Source: Chloroflexota bacterium (GTDB taxonomy: Bacteria > Chloroflexota > Anaerolineae > Aggregatilineales > J027). From it: DNA of 64,000 nucleotides. The stretch is from contig QMIT01000015.1 of assembly GCA_024434115.1 (NCBI GenBank), forward strand, positions 62,001-126,000, read 5' to 3'. The translations under genes were made by a program, and so were the position numbers. Positions 34,645 through 43,571 of the stretch are shown here, piece after piece (the first letter of the stretch is position 1; each line of letters begins with the position of its first letter). The notes below the pieces were generated by a model, which saw only the letters and a program-made list of their open reading frames with translations, was not told where the DNA came from and ran no database searches.

Positions 34645-36225
34645 ATGAGTTTGCATCCGAAGAGACTTCGACATGTTGTATTTAGCTTGACCACACTTCT
34701 CGTCCTAGCCATTGTGGCTCTTATCGTCAATTCATCTCTCTCCACTACCTATGCCCAAGATGGTCAGCGTCTAGGCTATGGTGAAAACCTCATTGGGCAG
34801 GTTAATGGGCCAGAAGGCAGCTTGTTCTTTTTTGAGGGCAAGGCAGGGGATGTTGCCAAAGTAGAAATTCTAGGTGTTGGCTTCGCGCCAAGCATCGCAC
34901 TGTTGGATGGCACGCGCACGGTTGTCTTGCTGGTGAATGACAATCTGGCCCTCGAACAAACCGCCACCCTCGAATACACCCTCATCACCGATGGTACGTA
35001 TTTCATCCAAGTCCGTGCCGCTGATAATTTGACGGGTCAATTTGCCATTACCCTCACCAAAGGTGAACGGCAACTTCCACCCGGCGTTCCACTCGCTGCC
35101 GGGGCAGCCGTACAGGGCACAGTTGCCAGCACCGACCTGCCTGCCGTCTATGATTTCTCGACCAACCCAACCGAGATCAGCAATCTGCGCGTTCAATCCC
35201 TGACCCCCGGTTACAGCCCTGTGATTACCATATTGTCGCAAACCAATGAAACCATCGCCACTTTGAATAACCCGCGTCTGTTGGGCACAACCCTGATGTT
35301 TGCGCCGGGCCAAGAAAGCCTAAAATTGGTCGTGGATTTGGGTGGGGCTGTTGGGCCTGCACAGGTCGAAGTTCAATTGACCTATGGCGGCGGAACTTCT
35401 ACAAGTGGCGGCAATGTTCCGGCTGGTACAGAGGAACCTTCTGGCGGTGGCGGTTTGCCCGTACTGCCCACCAGCGGTCAATGTGTGCTGGCAACGCTCG
35501 AAAATCAAGCGGTCAATGTCCGCAGTGGCCCCTCGACTGATTTCCCCATCTTGGTCACCATCTCGCCTCAATCCATCTATAACGTAGTGGGCCGGAATAA
35601 CGATAGCTCGTGGTATCTTATCAGCTATGGTGGAGGCAACACTGGTTGGGTATCGGGTTCGGTGACCCGTCTGGGTGGCAATTGCACCGCAATCCCCGTT
35701 GCTACCTTTGCGCCACTACCGACGACCTCTGGGCCAACCCGCACACCTACCGCAACACTTCCCGGTGGTGTCACCGCCACGCCAAGCGCGACCCTTCCCG
35801 GCGGCGTGACGGCCACGCCTAGTCCCACTGGGCAGGCTCAGATTGCTCCGGCGGATAGTGACTACTTCCTGAATGTGGACATGGGCAACCAGAACGGCGC
35901 GTTTACGCAAGGCAGCGTCAGCAATGTAGTGTCGCACCCCACTGGTGACTTTGAAGATCGCGTCTTCTTCTCCACCAACAACATCAACAATCAAGGCGGT
36001 TCAGGGACATTGGTACGTCAGATTTTTAACTTCTCTTGTTCCGGTACAGGGACAGAGGTCATCGCCTTCTACACTGGCGGGCAAACCTATGAATGTGGCG
36101 ACACCTACATCATTAACGCTGCCGGCCCAGATAGTGATACCGGCTCGATACTGATCAGCGCCAATGGCGGCAGCAATACCTATGTCCAATGGACGGTGTT
36201 TATGCAAGTTGAACGCCTAAACTAA
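34645..36225 (+). CDS. Secreted SH3b-domain protein with Pro/Thr linker
   Basis: A 526-residue exported protein with signal peptide (LTTLLVLAIVALIVNSSLSTTYA). About residues 45-135 and 150-245 look like two related beta domains of the pre-peptidase type (LFFFEGKAGDVAKVEI and TYFIQVRAADNLTGQFAI; then AVYDFSTNP). Residues 275-340 are a bacterial SH3 domain: NVRSGPSTDFPILVTI and WYLISYGGGNTGWVSG. A linker with two copies of TLPGGVTATPS separates it from a C-terminal beta domain ending in YVQWTVFMQVE. Probably cell-surface or wall-bound; no catalytic motif. A strong terminator follows. Confidence 0.75.
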   Translation: MSLHPKRLRHVVFSLTTLLVLAIVALIVNSSLSTTYAQDGQRLGYGENLIGQVNGPEGSLFFFEGKAGDVAKVEILGVGFAPSIALLDGTRTVVLLVNDNLALEQTATLEYTLITDGTYFIQVRAADNLTGQFAITLTKGERQLPPGVPLAAGAAVQGTVASTDLPAVYDFSTNPTEISNLRVQSLTPGYSPVITILSQTNETIATLNNPRLLGTTLMFAPGQESLKLVVDLGGAVGPAQVEVQLTYGGGTSTSGGNVPAGTEEPSGGGGLPVLPTSGQCVLATLENQAVNVRSGPSTDFPILVTISPQSIYNVVGRNNDSSWYLISYGGGNTGWVSGSVTRLGGNCTAIPVATFAPLPTTSGPTRTPTATLPGGVTATPSATLPGGVTATPSPTGQAQIAPADSDYFLNVDMGNQNGAFTQGSVSNVVSHPTGDFEDRVFFSTNNINNQGGSGTLVRQIFNFSCSGTGTEVIAFYTGGQTYECGDTYIINAAGPDSDTGSILISANGGSNTYVQWTVFMQVERLN

Positions 36226-36249
36226 CCACCATTTCCAATTCTCAAATTC

Positions 36250-36286
36250 AAGAGCGCCCTATCTCTGATAGGGTGTTCTTTTTTGA
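36250..36286 (+). terminator. Intrinsic terminator between convergent genes
   Basis: AAGAGCGCCCTATC at 36250-36263 pairs with GATAGGGTGTTCTT at 36267-36280 over 14 positions with two G-U pairs, loop TCT, followed by TTTT. It ends the SH3b gene and sits four bases from the stop of the opposite glycosyltransferase gene. Confidence 0.9.
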
Positions 36287-36289
36287 GTT

Positions 36290-37504
36290 TTACTCTGCGA
36301 TGAGGCCATCTATCACCCGACGATATTCCGCCACCATGTTTTCAAAACGGCGCTCCCCATCAAACCACTGAAATGCAGCAATAGAGGCTGATTTGAGCAA
36401 CTCAGAGCTTTTCGCCAGTTGGATAAGGGCTGCCGTAATCATTGGGATTTCATTCTCGTTCACGGGAACGCGCCACGTAAATTGGGCTGGATAGTCGCTC
36501 CATTTGGGCAAATCGGTGATAATGACAGGTTTCCCTGCCCCTATCGCCTGATTCACGACACGACTGCGCTCCCCCGACCACGGCCACCTCAAACCCACTA
36601 CTACATCGCAAGCCGCAAGGTAAGCATTATATTCGGTAGCTTCGACGAAACCCGTCATTGTAACGCACTCTGCCAGAGGAGCAATCAACTGCCTTAAGTC
36701 TTGGGTATATGCCTCGTCATAAAATGGCCCCACAATCACCAAGCAGCTGTTCGGATGCCCCTGCAAAAATTCACGAAAGGCAGCAATCGTTTTTTCGACC
36801 CGTTTGCTAGGAGCGACGTACCCAAACACCCCCACCATGAAAGTCTCTGGGTGTATTCTGAGGCGTGCCCGTGCGGATTGTTGATCTACTTTCAAAGGTT
36901 TGGGAACATGACGAATAAAATACGGATTGGCATCGGGGTAGAGCCGCCTCAGTTCTTCCACAATATCCAACCGCACGACTTGCACCCGGCTATATCGAAT
37001 AAGGTTGTTCAATAGATAATGATTGTCCAAAAACGCTTGCATTAAGCCAACATCACCTCTATGCAGCGCAGCCTCGGCAGCATCATAGGCCATCAATTCT
37101 TCAGTGGTGACCATCGAGGCGATATCCCGTCGCAAATCATCATATCTGCCACGGATGGCATAGGCATTAAATAACGTTTTTCCCCATGTCAAATCGTGGA
37201 GCGACACAATGACATTTCGCTGCTGTCTCATCGGTTCGTATTGATAAAAATGGAAATATGAATTGCCGAGTTGATGTAACACAACCTTAAATCGCCGCTT
37301 TCGATACCGCTGGTCATAAAGGGTGTACGAATACACCGGAAAAACGGCGGTGACTTCCGAAGTCGGGTGGTATCCTGCGTCAATAAAAACCTCAATGTCA
37401 TAGCAGTGCCGCAGTTCCATCAGTAACTCAAGAGTGGAGTCGGCCACCCCACTCTTGATGGGGGGCATGGGCGACCATACCGCAATACGTGATTTGGACT
37501 TCAT
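36290..37504 (-). CDS. Glycosyltransferase family 4 protein
   Basis: GT-B fold sugar transferase of 404 residues. The N-terminal [15 protein letters not shown] is the typical acceptor-domain start. [19 protein letters not shown] begins the donor domain, and the nucleotide-sugar binding region is around [20 protein letters not shown], then [10 protein letters not shown]. The canonical EPFG/E-x7-E acidic pattern is only partly clear (E in SGERSR). It probably adds a sugar to a lipid-linked or envelope glycan. Its start overlaps the stop of the YyaL-type gene by four bases (ATGA), so translation is coupled. Confidence 0.83.
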   Translation of the reverse strand: MKSKSRIAVWSPMPPIKSGVADSTLELLMELRHCYDIEVFIDAGYHPTSEVTAVFPVYSYTLYDQRYRKRRFKVVLHQLGNSYFHFYQYEPMRQQRNVIVSLHDLTWGKTLFNAYAIRGRYDDLRRDIASMVTTEELMAYDAAEAALHRGDVGLMQAFLDNHYLLNNLIRYSRVQVVRLDIVEELRRLYPDANPYFIRHVPKPLKVDQQSARARLRIHPETFMVGVFGYVAPSKRVEKTIAAFREFLQGHPNSCLVIVGPFYDEAYTQDLRQLIAPLAECVTMTGFVEATEYNAYLAACDVVVGLRWPWSGERSRVVNQAIGAGKPVIITDLPKWSDYPAQFTWRVPVNENEIPMITAALIQLAKSSELLKSASIAAFQWFDGERRFENMVAEYRRVIDGLIAE

Positions 37505-39597
37505 GAAGATGTTCTAGTTAACAACCTTTCCAATGCTTCTGTCGTATTTACAGGCGTATCACACACAAAATTCTGGCACACATAGACGGTGGGCACTCCA
37601 TTTCGGCGGGTACGGTGGGCCAGCAGAGTAGGTATGGCTTCCTCGCTTTGATCGGCCTTGGCTAAGGCCGTAACAACAGTGGGACGATAAGATTTTTGTA
37701 CGAGATCCAAAAACTCACGGGTCTGAGTTTCAGCCTGATCCCCAATAATCGCCACTTCAACCGGACGACTAACCAGTAAATTTAAGGCACTTAACGCCGT
37801 GCCAAAAGCGCTCGGATATTCACGCATCGCGGCAGTAATTTGATTCAAAACACCGATAGCAGCATCTTCATAGGCGACCTTCCCCGTATACGCTGCCAAT
37901 TTGATCAGATTGTAGGCCATCAAATTCGATCCGGCAGGGGTGGCATTGTCCTGCATATTGCGTGGCCGAGCGATTAATGCCTCATGGTCGTCGCTGGTAT
38001 CAAAAAATCCACCGTCAGGGTCAGCGAAATGCACCAATACATGGTCTGCCAAGCGTTCTGCCTGCTCGAACCAATATGGCTCAAAAGTGGTCTGATATAG
38101 CTCAATCAGCCCCTCTATAACACAGGCATAATCCTCCAAATAGCCATTCAGTTTGCTTTGGCCCAACCCATCCGCCATCTGTTTATGGGTACGATACAAC
38201 CGACCATCCGTCATACTCAACTCGGTTAGCAAAAATTGGGCATTCCGTTCTGCAATTTGCCGATAGCGCTCATCATCCAACACCCGTGCCGTCTCAGCAA
38301 AAGCCGCCAGCATCATGCCATTCCATGACGCCAGCATTTTTTCATCCCGCCCCGGTTTGATTCGTGCCTCACGAGCCGCGAACAAGATTTCTTTGGCCCG
38401 CTGTACCGCCTGTCGCAATTCCTCAACATCCATCCCCTCACTCGCCGCCGCGACATCTTCCAACCGATGGGGGATATTCAAAATATTGCGCCCCTCAAAA
38501 TTGCCACGCTGCGTCACATTAAAATAGGCCAACACTGGCCCAAGTTGTTCTGGTGACAACACCTCCTGTAACAATTCCTGTGCTTCAACTGCCGACCAGA
38601 TAAAAAATCGCCCCTCTTCACCTTCAGAATCGGCATCTTGTGTGCTATAAAACCCGCCAGTGGGATCAAGCATTTCCCGTTCGACGTAATCCAGAATTTC
38701 GCGGGTGATCTGAGCAAAAAACTCATCCCCTGTGACCTGATAGGCATGTAAATACGCCCGCGCCAGTTGGGCATTGTCATAAAGCATTTTTTCAAAGTGC
38801 GGCACCAGCCATTTTTCATCTACGCTGTAGCGATGAAAACCCCCGCCTAATTGGTCATACATGCCGCCATGTGCCATCTTGCGCAGCGTAAATAAAACTA
38901 CCCTTAGAATTTCTTCATCAGCGGCATGGGCATGATATTGCAGCAAGTAGTCCAATGTCATCGGCTGTGGGAATTTCGGCTGACCGCGATGTAATCCTCC
39001 GTAAATCGGATCGGCTTGGGCAATCAGTTTTTGTGCGGCATGGGTAAGCAAATCTGCATTGAGTTCAATGCCGCCTTTTTCTTTGGGCAGAGCGAATCCG
39101 ACCCGCTGCAATGATTGGGTGACTTCATTCGCTGCATCCTCCAACTGCCCACGCCGATTTTGGTATGCTTCTGACGCCGCCAATAAAACCTGCCGAAAAC
39201 TGGGCATCCCGTAACGTGGCTCAGGTGGAAAATAGGTGCCGGCATGAAAAGGCCGTCCATCCGGCGTCATAAACACCGTCATCGGCCAACCGCCATGTCC
39301 ACCTGTAAACATCAAGGTCGCCTGCATATAAATGTCATCAACATCCGGGCGTTCTTCCCGATCCACCTTGATATTGACAAAGAGGCGGTTCATCATACCT
39401 GCCGTTTCTTCATCCTCAAAACTTTCATGTTCCATGACATGACACCAGTGGCAAGCGGAATAGCCGATACTCAACAAAACGGGTTTGTCCTCGGCCCGTG
39501 CCACAGCAAAGGCTTCTTCACCCCATGCGTACCAATCCACCGGGTTATCGGCATGTTGTAACAAATACGGGCTGGTTTCATATTGCAGACGATTCAT
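37501..39597 (-). CDS. Thioredoxin-domain protein, YyaL/DUF255 family
   Basis: A 698-residue protein of the YyaL/SPATA20 family. The N-terminal DUF255 domain is thioredoxin-like (about residues 1-160) with [16 protein letters not shown] containing the CxxC redox pair. The rest is an (alpha/alpha)6 barrel resembling N-acylglucosamine 2-epimerase, e.g. [20 protein letters not shown] and [11 protein letters not shown]. The catalytic role of the family is unsettled. ATG 39597 with AGGA eight bases upstream gives the conserved [15 protein letters not shown] start. It is translationally coupled to the glycosyltransferase, which is an unusual pairing. Confidence 0.9.
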   Translation of the reverse strand: MNRLQYETSPYLLQHADNPVDWYAWGEEAFAVARAEDKPVLLSIGYSACHWCHVMEHESFEDEETAGMMNRLFVNIKVDREERPDVDDIYMQATLMFTGGHGGWPMTVFMTPDGRPFHAGTYFPPEPRYGMPSFRQVLLAASEAYQNRRGQLEDAANEVTQSLQRVGFALPKEKGGIELNADLLTHAAQKLIAQADPIYGGLHRGQPKFPQPMTLDYLLQYHAHAADEEILRVVLFTLRKMAHGGMYDQLGGGFHRYSVDEKWLVPHFEKMLYDNAQLARAYLHAYQVTGDEFFAQITREILDYVEREMLDPTGGFYSTQDADSEGEEGRFFIWSAVEAQELLQEVLSPEQLGPVLAYFNVTQRGNFEGRNILNIPHRLEDVAAASEGMDVEELRQAVQRAKEILFAAREARIKPGRDEKMLASWNGMMLAAFAETARVLDDERYRQIAERNAQFLLTELSMTDGRLYRTHKQMADGLGQSKLNGYLEDYACVIEGLIELYQTTFEPYWFEQAERLADHVLVHFADPDGGFFDTSDDHEALIARPRNMQDNATPAGSNLMAYNLIKLAAYTGKVAYEDAAIGVLNQITAAMREYPSAFGTALSALNLLVSRPVEVAIIGDQAETQTREFLDLVQKSYRPTVVTALAKADQSEEAIPTLLAHRTRRNGVPTVYVCQNFVCDTPVNTTEALERLLTRTSS

Positions 39598-39752
39598 CCC
39601 ACATCCTTTTTTAGAATTTTGCAAACGCTCATTGATTTTATTCGGTCAGACAAGTGACGTCAAAAGAAAAATTGTCGAGAGCGCCTACTTAAACGATAAT
39701 AGTAAAATACATTCTCGCTGTTGGGCGGATTGGAAACAAAGGAGTGCTATTA

Positions 39753-41405
39753 ATGCCGACCCCTTTTGATAAACGAATATTTTGGATTCATTGGAGTGGC
39801 AGTGCTGTTGGCGAAAACACCATCGAAGAGCTAGTCGAAACCGTCAAGCAGTTCAGTCCCAATGTGGCGGGCATCGCCATCAAAACCAGCGATGGGGAAG
39901 ATTGGCAGGCACGGTATGACGATAAAGCTGCTATGGAAATCAAAGGGCCAGATGATATTTTGAAATGGACAAAGGCCCTTGCGCGGCGCGGTCTGCAAAC
40001 CTATCTATGGCATGTGGTACGTGGGCGCAATGTTCAAGGCGAGATCAACGTTGTAACGGCGGCATGTCGTGTGCCGGGGGTGCGGGCGATGATTTTGGAC
40101 GTGGAAGATGGGGCACTCTATTTCGGTGGGCAATCAGCAGCGACGGCGCGGGCGTTGGCTTCTGGTATCAAAGCAGGTGCGCCTCCCGGTTTCCATCTCG
40201 CCCTCAATTTTGATGCACGTGGCAACCACCCCGCTAATATCCATATCAATGAATGGCTGCCCAATGTCCAAAGTCTGCATCCAATGGTCTATCATTGGCA
40301 CTTTAGTGAAGGCACACGCGGCCCAACCACCTATATTGAAGAGGCCATGCGGGTCTGCAAGCAGTGGAATATGCCCGTTGTGCCCATGCTCCAAGCCTAT
40401 CCTGATCCTAGCAGTGGTACCCGCGTCCCTGAAGATGATGTCTTGACGGCTGGCATCTACTCATTTCAAAAAGGGGCAACGGGGATTAGTTATTTTAGGT
40501 TGGGCACGGCGGGCACAGCCGAATTTCGTGCCGTCAGCAAAATTAATCCTAATAATATCCCGCCGGATGGTCTACCCCCCGGTACCCAAAAGCGTGTATT
40601 CCAAGTGGTTACGCCCGCCCTCAATGTTCGCACCGAACCCAGTACCGAGGCAAAAACATTACTCCCATCTGAACAACTCCGCATGGGCGAACGGGTTGAA
40701 GCGATTGCCACGTCACGCACTGAACGGGTAGGGTTTGTGTGGTGGCAGCATCGTACTGGCTGGTCAGCTGAACGCAACTTATCCACCGGAGAAGTCTTGA
40801 TGGCGGACATCAATCAAGGTCTGCCTGCCCCTGCCTTTGTTTTCCAGCGCCTACCACTCGATCTGAACACGATGAAATGGTTCTATTATTATGGCAATAC
40901 TGTCTTTGCTTTTCTCTTTGGACGGGCCAACAACTACCCCGGCTACAGTCAGGGCTTGCACGGCGGCCTCGATTTTGGACATCCCGGCGGCGCTCCGGTT
41001 TATGCAGGTGTCAATGGTATTTTCGATTATAGTGGCAGCGAACGTGCTTTCGGCCCCAACCGGGTAGATGTGATTGTCGGCAACCATTTAATCATCTATG
41101 GGCATGTCGCCAACCCGATTAGACTCGCTCGCGGGACGCCTGTCACCCCGGATACGATTGTCGGCTATATTGACAATGGGGCAAAACACATGCACCTTGA
41201 AATCCGCTATGACAAGTCCAATCAGAATTTGATTCTGAACCCACTAACCTATATGACGAATCAGATGTTTAACGAACTCAACACAAAATTCCCGCCTGTC
41301 GGAGATTATGCCTTCTATCGTAGTTCACGCTGGGAACGTTGGCTAACACCATTCGATCAACCCACTATTGTGCGTGGTGGGCCAGTGATTGGGCCAACGG
41401 CGTAA
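39753..41405 (+). CDS. TIM-barrel/SH3b/peptidase M23 protein
   Basis: A 550-residue three-part protein. Residues 1-270 look like a glycosidase-type barrel (IFWIHWSGSA; LQTYLWHVVRG; RAMILDVEDGALYF; PMVYHWHF). Residues 285-350 form an SH3b domain (LNVRTEPSTEAKTLL). Residues 385-520 are a peptidase M23 (LytM) domain with HGGLDFGH (His-x3-Asp) and HMHLEI (HxH), plus LIIYGHVANP. All M23 zinc ligands are present. There is no obvious signal peptide at the N-terminus. ATG 39753 has AAAGGAG eight bases upstream. It is probably a peptidoglycan hydrolase. Confidence 0.7.
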   Translation: MPTPFDKRIFWIHWSGSAVGENTIEELVETVKQFSPNVAGIAIKTSDGEDWQARYDDKAAMEIKGPDDILKWTKALARRGLQTYLWHVVRGRNVQGEINVVTAACRVPGVRAMILDVEDGALYFGGQSAATARALASGIKAGAPPGFHLALNFDARGNHPANIHINEWLPNVQSLHPMVYHWHFSEGTRGPTTYIEEAMRVCKQWNMPVVPMLQAYPDPSSGTRVPEDDVLTAGIYSFQKGATGISYFRLGTAGTAEFRAVSKINPNNIPPDGLPPGTQKRVFQVVTPALNVRTEPSTEAKTLLPSEQLRMGERVEAIATSRTERVGFVWWQHRTGWSAERNLSTGEVLMADINQGLPAPAFVFQRLPLDLNTMKWFYYYGNTVFAFLFGRANNYPGYSQGLHGGLDFGHPGGAPVYAGVNGIFDYSGSERAFGPNRVDVIVGNHLIIYGHVANPIRLARGTPVTPDTIVGYIDNGAKHMHLEIRYDKSNQNLILNPLTYMTNQMFNELNTKFPPVGDYAFYRSSRWERWLTPFDQPTIVRGGPVIGPTA

Positions 41406-41416
41406 AGGGTTCAATC

Positions 41417-42676
41417 ATGAAAAAGTGCTTTTGTTTTGTCCTTGCTTTCTGCCTGTTGGTGGAGGGGGGTATAGTTCCCTCCACCCAAGCTCAAGATGGC
41501 CCGTTGCCGCCACTGACCCAAATGATCACTTTGCAAAGCGAAGTTGGCAAAATGACCATGCAGTTTCCATTTGGCTGGCGTGCCGGCAACCCCTATGAAA
41601 TAGAGGAAACCTATATTGAGGTAGATAACGGCACGGCTACTGCTCCCACAACAGCCGTGATTGAAGCGATTATCGCCCCATTTGATTCCCTGCCATTTGA
41701 ATTTGACACCCGTACCGACAATCCTGCCGAGGCCTACTTTTCCGCCTTCAGTCGTCAGCGTCTCCAAGATCGTTATGGGGTCTATGGTCGGGTCATCCCG
41801 GCGCGGTTTGGCCCAAGCCTTAATCCTTATAACGGAGCGATGATGATGACACTTGAACGACCCGGCAGCAGCCCATACCTGTACGATGAGCGCGTCATCG
41901 GACTTGGGGTTGGGGTCGCCGTCGCCGAAAACACTCTGTTAATCCTGTCTTTCCAAAGCCGCGTGGAAGATTTTGAGGGCTGGCGTAATACATGGATCGC
42001 TATGTTAGATACGCTCACATGGAATGATGTTCCGCTGCTGAATACTACCAGCCTCGAACGTACCACTAATCTTGAAGACTCCATCACAATGGAGGGCCTC
42101 TATAGCACACTATTTCCCGACAACGCTACGGGCAATGTCTCTACGTTAGCCGTGCCCATTGTCATCACAACACCAAACCACAGCCTCAGCTTATTTCCAC
42201 CCAATGGATGGCAGCACACGACGGATGATGGGATTTCAAACCCCATCGTCTTAAGCCCCATCGAGTCAACAACTACTTTCGCGGCCATTCGCTGGATTCG
42301 CCCCGGAACAGGGTACGGTGGTCTGGTCATTCGTAACGAATCGCTGACGGCAGCCCGTCTGTTGATGGGTGCAGCGTTGGTTCAAGAAATTACGGTCAAC
42401 CTACGGGGTGGCGTCACGCAAGCCACCACTTTTGACTGGGGTGGGTATGCTGCTGCTGCCGTCGCTTATCAATTTACCAGCACCGTACCCAATATACGCT
42501 ACCTCATCGCGCTGCCAGAAGATGGCTTTCTCGAAATTACCTTACAGGCTTTACCTACGGAATGGGTACAAGTAGGCATCGCTTTCGAGGGTTTACTCAC
42601 CAGTTTGACCCTTGATGGTGTATTATTGGACTCGGAGGCGGCTCGTGAAGTCCGCCGAGAATTAAGTGTTCAATGA
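41417..42676 (+). CDS. Secreted protein with PsbP/DUF1795-like repeats
   Basis: A 419-residue exported protein with signal peptide (KKCFCFVLAFCLLVEGG...TQAQ). The mature region seems to hold two similar lobes. The first starts around MTMQFPFGWRAGNPYEI and contains AVAENTLLILSFQ; the second contains HSLSLFPPNGWQHTTD, and later DGFLEITLQALPTE. Both resemble the PsbP/DUF1795 pattern, but the family is not certain. AAAGGG lies eight bases before ATG 41417. It follows the M23 protein by 11 bases and precedes a zinc-ribbon SH3 gene, all in one direction. Confidence 0.6.
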   Translation: MKKCFCFVLAFCLLVEGGIVPSTQAQDGPLPPLTQMITLQSEVGKMTMQFPFGWRAGNPYEIEETYIEVDNGTATAPTTAVIEAIIAPFDSLPFEFDTRTDNPAEAYFSAFSRQRLQDRYGVYGRVIPARFGPSLNPYNGAMMMTLERPGSSPYLYDERVIGLGVGVAVAENTLLILSFQSRVEDFEGWRNTWIAMLDTLTWNDVPLLNTTSLERTTNLEDSITMEGLYSTLFPDNATGNVSTLAVPIVITTPNHSLSLFPPNGWQHTTDDGISNPIVLSPIESTTTFAAIRWIRPGTGYGGLVIRNESLTAARLLMGAALVQEITVNLRGGVTQATTFDWGGYAAAAVAYQFTSTVPNIRYLIALPEDGFLEITLQALPTEWVQVGIAFEGLLTSLTLDGVLLDSEAAREVRRELSVQ

Positions 42677-42688
42677 GGTCAATTCAAG

Positions 42689-43546
42689 TTGTCTGTAATG
42701 CTTTGTCCACACTGCGGCGCCAACCGCGAGGGCATGAACGACCAGCAACCGTGCTGGCGCTGCAAAAAACTACCCTATTCGACTGTTGCCCAACCCGCCC
42801 ATTCAGCAGCCGGATACCCTCAATATCCGACTGCAACTGCTTCACTCTACCCATCTTATGCCAACCTGCCCAAAGAGAAAGGCAAAGGCAGCGGTTCTTG
42901 CCTTGTGATTGGAGGGGTTGCGCTGGCGATGGCTTTACTGATGGGAGTCGTCGCGTTTTTGGTGATGACCCTGCTCAATAATGACGACAACACCCCGGCC
43001 ACTCCCGATGGTGTAGCGGTTGTCCAATCCAACGAAACCCTACCTGCCCTACCGCAAAACAGTACCCCGCTGCCCACCAATACCACTTTCTCTAATGGTG
43101 GTGAAGCGGGTGGTGTTATTCCGCCTGCCGCGAGTCCGCAAATCGCCATCGGCCCGCTTGCCGAGACATCAGCGGCTCAACAAGCTCCCGTCGGCACGTT
43201 AACCTTTACTCCACTACCCACCCCAACGCTTGCCCCCACTTTCACTGTAGTGGGAAACACAAGCGCCGCGATTGACCCCGCCAGTATCGCCTGCCCCGGT
43301 TCCCCTGCCACCCGTCTGAGTCTTAATCGGCAGGCCGCTGTCATTTATAATCCCTCGGTGAGATTGCGTTCTGATCCCGGCCTTGAGGCTCAAATTTTGC
43401 AAGAGGTCATGTATGGGACAACCGTGAGCATTACGGGCGGGCCAGCTTGCGTATCAGATCTGCTGTGGTGGCAAGTCCAACTCAACAGTACCGTCGGTTG
43501 GATTGCGGAAGGCCAAGCAGGAGCGTATTATTTGGAACCACGCTAA
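42689..43546 (+). CDS. Zinc-ribbon, single-pass membrane SH3b-like protein
   Basis: A 285-residue protein with an N-terminal zinc ribbon (CPHCGANREG then CWRCKK), a basic stretch and one transmembrane helix (GGVALAMALLMGVVAFLVM). A Pro/Thr/Asn-rich extracytoplasmic linker and a C-terminal SH3b-like domain follow (PSVRLRSDPGLEAQILQEV; WWQVQLNSTVGWIAEG). The start is TTG at 42689 with GAGGT upstream; ATG 42698 is possible. This topology puts the ribbon in the cytoplasm and the SH3 domain outside. A link between the cell wall and cytoplasm is possible but unproven. Confidence 0.7.
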   Translation: MSVMLCPHCGANREGMNDQQPCWRCKKLPYSTVAQPAHSAAGYPQYPTATASLYPSYANLPKEKGKGSGSCLVIGGVALAMALLMGVVAFLVMTLLNNDDNTPATPDGVAVVQSNETLPALPQNSTPLPTNTTFSNGGEAGGVIPPAASPQIAIGPLAETSAAQQAPVGTLTFTPLPTPTLAPTFTVVGNTSAAIDPASIACPGSPATRLSLNRQAAVIYNPSVRLRSDPGLEAQILQEVMYGTTVSITGGPACVSDLLWWQVQLNSTVGWIAEGQAGAYYLEPR

Positions 43547-43571
43547 TCTGTCACCTTAAGGAGAAATTTCT

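Noticed and set aside
39753..41405. Phage endolysin
   Set aside because: The M23/SH3b combination fits one, but the gene is embedded in a host envelope block and no phage gene is near.
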